From NCBI GenBank assembly GCA_002307175.1, contig DBTS01000088.1, forward strand, positions 63,346 through 92,473: a stretch of 29,128 nt of DNA. Reading direction: 5' to 3'. Of this stretch, positions 25,060 to 29,128 are shown in pieces. The position numbers and the translations under genes are program-made. The notes beneath the pieces were generated by a model, which was given only the letters and a program-made list of their open reading frames with translations, had not been told where the DNA came from and did no database searches. Source of the DNA: Rhodocyclaceae bacterium UBA1310 (GTDB lineage Bacteria; Pseudomonadota; Gammaproteobacteria; Burkholderiales; Rhodocyclaceae). The first letter of the stretch is position 1, and the number at the start of each line of letters is the position of its first letter.

Positions 25060-25154
25060 CTTGACGGCAGGGGCTCCCTGGTTGATTCTCTGGGCTCCGG
25101 TTCACACCGGTGGATTCGCTCCAATAACTCACTTACCCCATCAGGAGGATCCCA

Positions 25155-25460
25155 ATGGATAGTCGTCGTCGCAGTCTTCTTATCGCTGCACCAGCCGTCA
25201 TGCTTGGTCTTGGCTTGTCGCGTATGGCCTTTGCCCAGGCCAAGGTTCCCGAAAATGATCCCACGGCTACCGCTTTGGGTTACAAGGCCGATGCCAGCAA
25301 GGTGGATACGGCCAAATACAAGCAGTATGTGAAGGGCAGTACCTGCGCCACCTGTAACTTCTACGCTGCCAAGGGTGCCGCCGAAGGTACCTGCGCAGCA
25401 TTGGGTGCCCGTCTGGTAGCCTCCAAAGGATGGTGTTCCGCCTGGGTCAAAAAGGCCTGA
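25155..25460 (+). CDS. High-potential iron-sulfur protein (HiPIP)
   Basis: Small periplasmic [4Fe-4S] electron carrier that works between +3 and +2 states. The 101-residue precursor begins with a Tat-type signal (SRRRSLLIAAPAVMLGLGL, cleavage probably after AFA near residue 27), as expected for a cofactor inserted before export. The cluster cysteines are arranged C-x2-C-x12-C-x13-C in the last third, ending GWCSAWVKKA, the typical HiPIP end. ATG 25155 has an ideal AGGAGG Shine-Dalgarno six bases upstream, suggesting strong expression. It lies 95 bases after the flavoenzyme gene and is closed by its own terminator. It may be the electron acceptor of that flavoenzyme or serve respiration in general. 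Confidence 0.96.
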   Translation: MDSRRRSLLIAAPAVMLGLGLSRMAFAQAKVPENDPTATALGYKADASKVDTAKYKQYVKGSTCATCNFYAAKGAAEGTCAALGARLVASKGWCSAWVKKA

Positions 25461-25483
25461 GCGAGCTGCTTTGCCGTGCCCAG

Positions 25484-25507
25484 GGCCTGCCTCCGGCAGG
25501 CCTTTTT
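25484..25507 (+). terminator. Rho-independent terminator after the HiPIP gene
   Basis: GGCCTGCC (25484-25491), TCC loop, GGCAGGCC (25495-25502) form a perfect 8-bp stem followed by TTTTT. It lies 23 bases after the HiPIP stop codon and ends the rightward unit. Confidence 0.92.
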
Positions 25508-25818
25508 ATTGTGGATAGTCGTGTGAACATCGGCGGTATATTCTGTGTATATGTCGCGCTGAAAAGCTGTTCATAAACCGGCGCAGATCGGTTGATCCGA
25601 AGCCTTGCGGCGGGCGATTTTTGCGCGGATTGCCGATTTCTTCGGCATCAATGAGTCAACGTAAATCAAAGGCTTGCAAACGCTTTCGGCATTTTTCGTG
25701 CCCTGCGATGCTGGCGGAAGGGGCAGGTTTCAGTCCGATCGGGCAGGTCTGTTTCTGCTGTGGATAAAATTGTTGATAGCGCACGGTTTTGCTGTGCATA
25801 TCGTGTGCTGCAAACCCC
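25508..25818. other. 311-bp gap with no convincing gene
   Basis: The stretch lies between the HiPIP terminator and the 3' end of the minus-strand regulator gene and is less GC-rich than its surroundings. It holds a 6-bp hairpin (TGCCGA/TCGGCA, 25631-25647) without a T tract. A 65-codon plus-strand reading frame from 25674 overlaps the regulator gene, has no Shine-Dalgarno and shows no protein-like pattern. I see no tRNA fold, riboswitch or strong promoter. Confidence 0.5.
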
Positions 25819-26703
25819 TCAGAAATCGCTCCGGGGCAACGTATTCAACAGGCGCAGGCGTTCTTCGCTGATCTCGTCTGCCGGCACGTACACCAGCAGG
25901 CGGTCGCCATTGCGCGGGGCGGACCACCAGTTGGTCTGCTGCATCGACAAGATCCCGAGGCCCGGGTGCTGAAAACGCTTGAGCTGGTTTTCCACGCCAT
26001 GTACTTCGTTGCGTGCCCAGGTTGCGGAGAATTCCGGTGAAACCGCATGCAGGCGTTGCAGCAGGTGTTCCCATTTCGGGTCGCTGCCGTGCTCGGTCAT
26101 GGTTGCGCGCAGCAAGGCCACCATGCGGGGCAGGACTGCCGGCCAGTCGGCCAGGCTGGCGCGCCAGTCCGGGTTGGCAAAAGCCAGGTAGATGCAGTTA
26201 CGGTCCTCATGTGGAATCTCTGCCACGTCGACATTCACCATCCGGCAGTAGGCCTCGTTGTAACCGACGATGTCGAAATAGGCGTTCTGGATGATTGCGG
26301 GCAGTGGGTCCAGGTGATCCAGAATCGTGCGTGCTGCGGCGCTCAGCTTCGAACATACTGGCAGGGACGCGACTGCCGGTGCTCCCAGGCCCGCGAGGGT
26401 GAACAGGTGGCGGGTTTCCGCCTCGCTGCATTGCAGGGCCTCTGCTACGGCGGCCAGTACCTTGGCCGAAGCGCGCACCGGGCGGCCCTGTTCGAGCTTG
26501 GTGTACCACGTGATGCCAATCCCCGCGAGCTGGGCAACTTCCTCCCGGCGCAGACCCGGCGTACGGCGTGTGCCGATCCACGGCAGGCCGAGGCGTGTCG
26601 GATCGAGACTCTCCCGGCGGGTGCGCAGGAAGGCCCCGAGTTCTTCACTGCGTGGGGCGGAATTGGTGTTTGGAAGGTGCGGGTTTTCGTGGGCGACATT
26701 CAT
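25819..26703 (-). CDS. XRE-type regulator with MmyB-like ligand-binding domain
   Basis: Predicted 294-residue DNA-binding regulator. The helix-turn-helix lies at about residues 22-95, with GLRREEVAQLAGIGITWYTK as the core and the LEQGRPVRAS segment typical of this subgroup. The C-terminal part (about 110-285) matches the MmyB-like PAS-related domain (DPLPAIIQNAYFDIVGYNEA, later HPGLGILSMQQTNWW), which is thought to bind a small hydrophobic ligand. ATG 26703 has a GGAG box nine bases upstream. The gene is divergent from an MFS exporter with a 121-bp shared gap, the usual layout for a regulator of that exporter. The ligand is unknown. Confidence 0.92.
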   Translation of the reverse strand: MNVAHENPHLPNTNSAPRSEELGAFLRTRRESLDPTRLGLPWIGTRRTPGLRREEVAQLAGIGITWYTKLEQGRPVRASAKVLAAVAEALQCSEAETRHLFTLAGLGAPAVASLPVCSKLSAAARTILDHLDPLPAIIQNAYFDIVGYNEAYCRMVNVDVAEIPHEDRNCIYLAFANPDWRASLADWPAVLPRMVALLRATMTEHGSDPKWEHLLQRLHAVSPEFSATWARNEVHGVENQLKRFQHPGLGILSMQQTNWWSAPRNGDRLLVYVPADEISEERLRLLNTLPRSDF

Positions 26704-26824
26704 GGTGGGGTACTCCGGGAAGGAGAGACTGGCAGAATTTATACTAGGCTAATCCGAATCTGGTACTACGCTGAACTTGCTTCCATACTGCCTCAACACT
26801 CTCCCAAAAGAAAAGAGGCTTTTC
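26704..26824. promoter_or_regulatory. Divergent promoter region, regulator/MFS exporter
   Basis: This AT-richer 121-bp gap must hold both promoters and probably the operator of the regulator. TATACT (26740-26745) could be a -10 box for the exporter gene, but there is no matching -35 box. Only a weak CAGA/TCTG symmetry (26733-26762) is visible. Confidence 0.4.
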
Positions 26825-28252
26825 ATGCAAACCCCGGCATCTTCCTCTGTAGGTCTGGGCCGTTTCGGGCTCCTGGTCCTGTTGGCAGGCCAGCTCCTGC
26901 CCCTGATTGATTTTTCCATCGTGAATGTCGCCCTGGATACCATTGCGCATGCCTTTCATGCCTCGGAAACCGAGCTGGAATTGCTGGTTGCCGTGTATGG
27001 CGTGAGTTTTGCAGTGTGCCTTGCGATGGGCGCACGTCTGGGTGATAACCACGGTCGGCGGCGCATCTTTGCCATCGGTGTGCTGGCCTTCGGGCTTGCC
27101 TCACTGCTGTGCGGGCTGGCGACATCGATGTGGATGCTGCTCGCCGCCCGCGTGCTGCAGGGCATCAGCGCCGCACTGCTGGTGCCACAGGTACTGGCGA
27201 CAATCCATGTGACGTTGAGTGGCCGCGAGCATTCTCGTGCGCTGGCGCTGTATGGTGGGGTTGGCGGCCTGGCTTTCGTGATCGGGCAGGTGCTCGGTGG
27301 GCTGCTGGTTTCCGCCGATATTGCCGGGCTGGGCTGGCGCAGTGTGTTCCTGATCAATCTGCCAGTCTGCGCCGTGGTGCTGGCGAGTGTCTATCGCTGC
27401 ATGCCCGATACGCGGCGGGAGCATGCCGCGCATATCGACTGGCCGGGCACTCTGCTGCTTGCAGCGGTGATCCTGTGCATTCTGGTGCCCCTGGCGCTTG
27501 GCCCCTCGCAGCATTGGAGCTGGCCGTGGCTGGTGCTGATGGTCGCTGCGCTACCCCTGCTCGGCATGCTTTGGCGTGTTGAGTTGCATCAGGAAGGTCG
27601 TGGTGCCCACCCGCTCCTGCCGCCAGCCTTGATGCGGCTGGCCAGTGTGCGCTTCGGCCTGTTCATCGCCCTGCTCTTCTTTTCCTGCTGGAGCGGGTTT
27701 ATTTTCGTGCTGGCGCGTACCGTGCAGGCGGGAGCCGGCATGAGTCCGCTGCAATCCGGCAACGCCTTCGTGGCGATGGGAGTGACCTATTTCATCGGTG
27801 CCCTGCTGGTGCCGCGCATTGTCGATCGGCTTGGCAATCTCGGTACCCTGCTGCTCGGCTGCGCCATCCAGATGCCGGGCCTGCTGGCGCTGATTGCGAC
27901 GCTGGGCTGGGTGTGGCCACATGTGAGCATCCTCAGCCTGATGCCGGCCACGGCGGCAATCACCTTCGGGCAGGCATTCATCGTGAATTGCTTCTTCCGT
28001 ATCAGTTTGGCGGATGTGCCGGCACACGAAGCCGGTGCCGGCAGCGCGATGCTTTCCACGGTGCAGCAGACGGCTCTGGGCCTGGGCGCCCCGCTGCTCG
28101 GCGCGGTATTTGTACATTTCGTGCCGCTCTCTTATCTGGTGGCGGCGCGTTATGCCTTGCTGGCCGAATTGGGCGTGATGGGGGTGCTGGTGATTGCCGC
28201 ACTCATTTACCGCCGCCCGCTGCGGCCTGGTTTGCGACGTTGCCCCGTTTGA
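26825..28252 (+). CDS. MFS multidrug-type exporter, DHA2 (14-helix) family
   Basis: Predicted 475-residue inner-membrane proton-coupled exporter. The first helix carries the DHA2-type motif LIDFSIVNVAL, and the loop between helices 2 and 3 has motif A (GARLGDNHGRRRIF). Helix 5 shows the antiporter motif C pattern as GGLAFVIGQVLGGLL. The helix pattern and length fit 14 transmembrane segments. ATG 26825 has an AGAGG Shine-Dalgarno six bases upstream, so longer versions from 26777 are not needed. The gene is divergent from the MmyB-type regulator, which probably controls it. Substrate is not predictable; drugs or an endogenous small molecule are possible. Confidence 0.94.
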   Translation: MQTPASSSVGLGRFGLLVLLAGQLLPLIDFSIVNVALDTIAHAFHASETELELLVAVYGVSFAVCLAMGARLGDNHGRRRIFAIGVLAFGLASLLCGLATSMWMLLAARVLQGISAALLVPQVLATIHVTLSGREHSRALALYGGVGGLAFVIGQVLGGLLVSADIAGLGWRSVFLINLPVCAVVLASVYRCMPDTRREHAAHIDWPGTLLLAAVILCILVPLALGPSQHWSWPWLVLMVAALPLLGMLWRVELHQEGRGAHPLLPPALMRLASVRFGLFIALLFFSCWSGFIFVLARTVQAGAGMSPLQSGNAFVAMGVTYFIGALLVPRIVDRLGNLGTLLLGCAIQMPGLLALIATLGWVWPHVSILSLMPATAAITFGQAFIVNCFFRISLADVPAHEAGAGSAMLSTVQQTALGLGAPLLGAVFVHFVPLSYLVAARYALLAELGVMGVLVIAALIYRRPLRPGLRRCPV

Positions 28253-28301
28253 GCCGGGAGTCTGAGCTGGGAAAGCGATAAAAAAGGATTGAAGACTGGC
28301 G

Positions 28302-28333
28302 AAAAAAAGCCCGGCGAGCAGCCGGGCTTTTTT
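28302..28333. terminator. Bidirectional terminator between the MFS gene and serC
   Basis: A perfect 13-bp stem (arms 28303-28315 and 28321-28333) with a GAGCA loop has an A run on the left and a T run on the right. It can therefore stop transcripts from both convergent genes. It starts about 50 bases after the MFS stop and ends 15 bases before the serC stop. Confidence 0.94.
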
Positions 28334-28348
28334 ACATGCCGATGCCGA

Positions 28349-29128
28349 TCAGGCAGCGGTAACTTCCTTGTAGGCCCATTCCAGCCAGGGCAGCACGGCT
28401 TCCAGATCGGCTGCTTCGACCGTGGCACCGCACCAGAAGCGCAGGCCGGCCGGCGCATCCTTGTAGGAGCCGATGTCGAAGGCCACACCTTCCTTGTCGA
28501 GCAGCTTGACGAGTGCCTTCACCTGTTCCGGCGTGGCATCCAGCGAGAAGCATACCGAGGTGTTGGAACGCGAGGCGGCATCCTTGGCGAGGAAGTGGAT
28601 CCACGGCGTCTTGGCGACGAAGCGCTCGAACACGGCGAGGTTGTCGTTGGAACGCTTGATCAGTGCCGCCAGACCACCGATGGAGTCGGCCCAGGCCAGG
28701 GCGTCCAGATAGTCTTCGTTGGCGATCATCGAGGGGGTGTTGATCGTCGAGCCTTCGAAGATTTCCTTCATCAGTTCGCCACCCTTGGCGATACGGAAGA
28801 TCTTCGGCATCGGCCAGGCCGGCTTGTAGCTTGCCAGACGGGCAACTGCGCGCGGTGAGAGTACGAGCATGCCGTGCGCGGCTTCACCACCGAGCACCTT
28901 CTGCCAGGAGTAGGTCACCACGTCGAGCTTGTCCCACGGCAGTTCCATCGCAAACACGGCGCTGGTGGCATCGCACAGGGTCAGGCCTTCGCGGTTGGCG
29001 GGAATCCAGTCACCGTTCGGGACCTTCACGCCGGAAGTCGTGCCGTTCCAGGTGAACACCACGTCATGAGTGAAATCGACCTGTTTCAGGTCGGGAATCT
29101 CGCCGTAACCGGCTTTGAGGACGCGCGC
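28349..29128 (-). CDS. serC: Phosphoserine aminotransferase, 5' part outside the window
   Basis: PLP-dependent transaminase of serine synthesis (3-phosphohydroxypyruvate plus glutamate to phosphoserine), also used in pyridoxal phosphate synthesis. The frame stays open through the right edge; 259 C-terminal residues are visible and roughly 110 are missing. The first visible residues, VLKAGYGEIPDLKQVDF, lead into HDVVFTWNGTTSGVKVPNG. The PLP lysine is in YSWQKVLGGEAAHGMLVLS, followed by PAWPMPKIFR and FEGSTINTPSM. These motifs fit the alphaproteobacterial/Methanosarcina SerC type better than the E. coli type. The stop lies just beyond a bidirectional terminator. Confidence 0.94.
   Translation of the reverse strand, partial: ARVLKAGYGEIPDLKQVDFTHDVVFTWNGTTSGVKVPNGDWIPANREGLTLCDATSAVFAMELPWDKLDVVTYSWQKVLGGEAAHGMLVLSPRAVARLASYKPAWPMPKIFRIAKGGELMKEIFEGSTINTPSMIANEDYLDALAWADSIGGLAALIKRSNDNLAVFERFVAKTPWIHFLAKDAASRSNTSVCFSLDATPEQVKALVKLLDKEGVAFDIGSYKDAPAGLRFWCGATVEAADLEAVLPWLEWAYKEVTAA

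Noticed and set aside
25674..25871. 65-codon plus-strand reading frame in the gap after the HiPIP gene
   Set aside because: No Shine-Dalgarno, no recognisable pattern, and it overlaps the end of the convergent regulator gene.

Overview
The window is GC-rich, densely coded DNA from a chromosome, most likely of a betaproteobacterium; Rhodocyclales-like is my guess from gene content and protein style (PPi-phosphofructokinase, HiPIP, NikR with a fused NikMN transporter, several c-di-GMP proteins). I can support 21 protein genes, two of them cut by the window edges, plus one 57-codon gene that is easy to miss. I saw no rRNA, tRNA, CRISPR array, insertion sequence or prophage.

Layout. 1-5.2 kb (+): the 3' part of ilvD closed by a strong terminator, then a GAF-PAS-GAF-GGDEF-EAL c-di-GMP protein and a small unknown gene. 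5.2-8.9 kb (-): PPi-dependent phosphofructokinase and, upstream of it, a DUF4914 protein with a PEP-carboxykinase-like P-loop, separated by a terminator. 9.1-11.3 kb (+): mtgA and a CorA-type magnesium channel with an extra MgtE-N-like domain. 11.3-14.7 kb: a nickel module, with nikR on the minus strand facing away from an overlapping nikMN-nikQ-nikO ECF transporter operon whose ATPase ends in a histidine-rich tail. 14.7-16.7 kb (-): a hemerythrin-PAS-GAF-GGDEF diguanylate cyclase. 16.9-18.2 kb (+): a TrhP/YegQ-type U32 protein.

18.3-25.5 kb is the most unusual part. Two gene strings diverge from a 63-bp gap that holds a nested inverted repeat. Leftward: DUF350 membrane protein, GNAT acetyltransferase, SPFH/SHOCT protein, a double zinc-ribbon DUF4178 membrane protein, and a 57-residue Gly-rich membrane peptide. 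Rightward: a spermidine-synthase-like enzyme fused to a seven-helix membrane domain, a Tat/lipoprotein-signal flavoenzyme, and then a Tat-exported HiPIP. This reads as one membrane-centred system built around an aminopropyltransferase-like enzyme and exported redox proteins. Its substrate and role are not evident from the sequence.

25.8-29.1 kb: an XRE/MmyB-type regulator divergent from a 14-helix DHA2-type MFS exporter, and, beyond a bidirectional terminator, a convergent serC that runs off the right edge.
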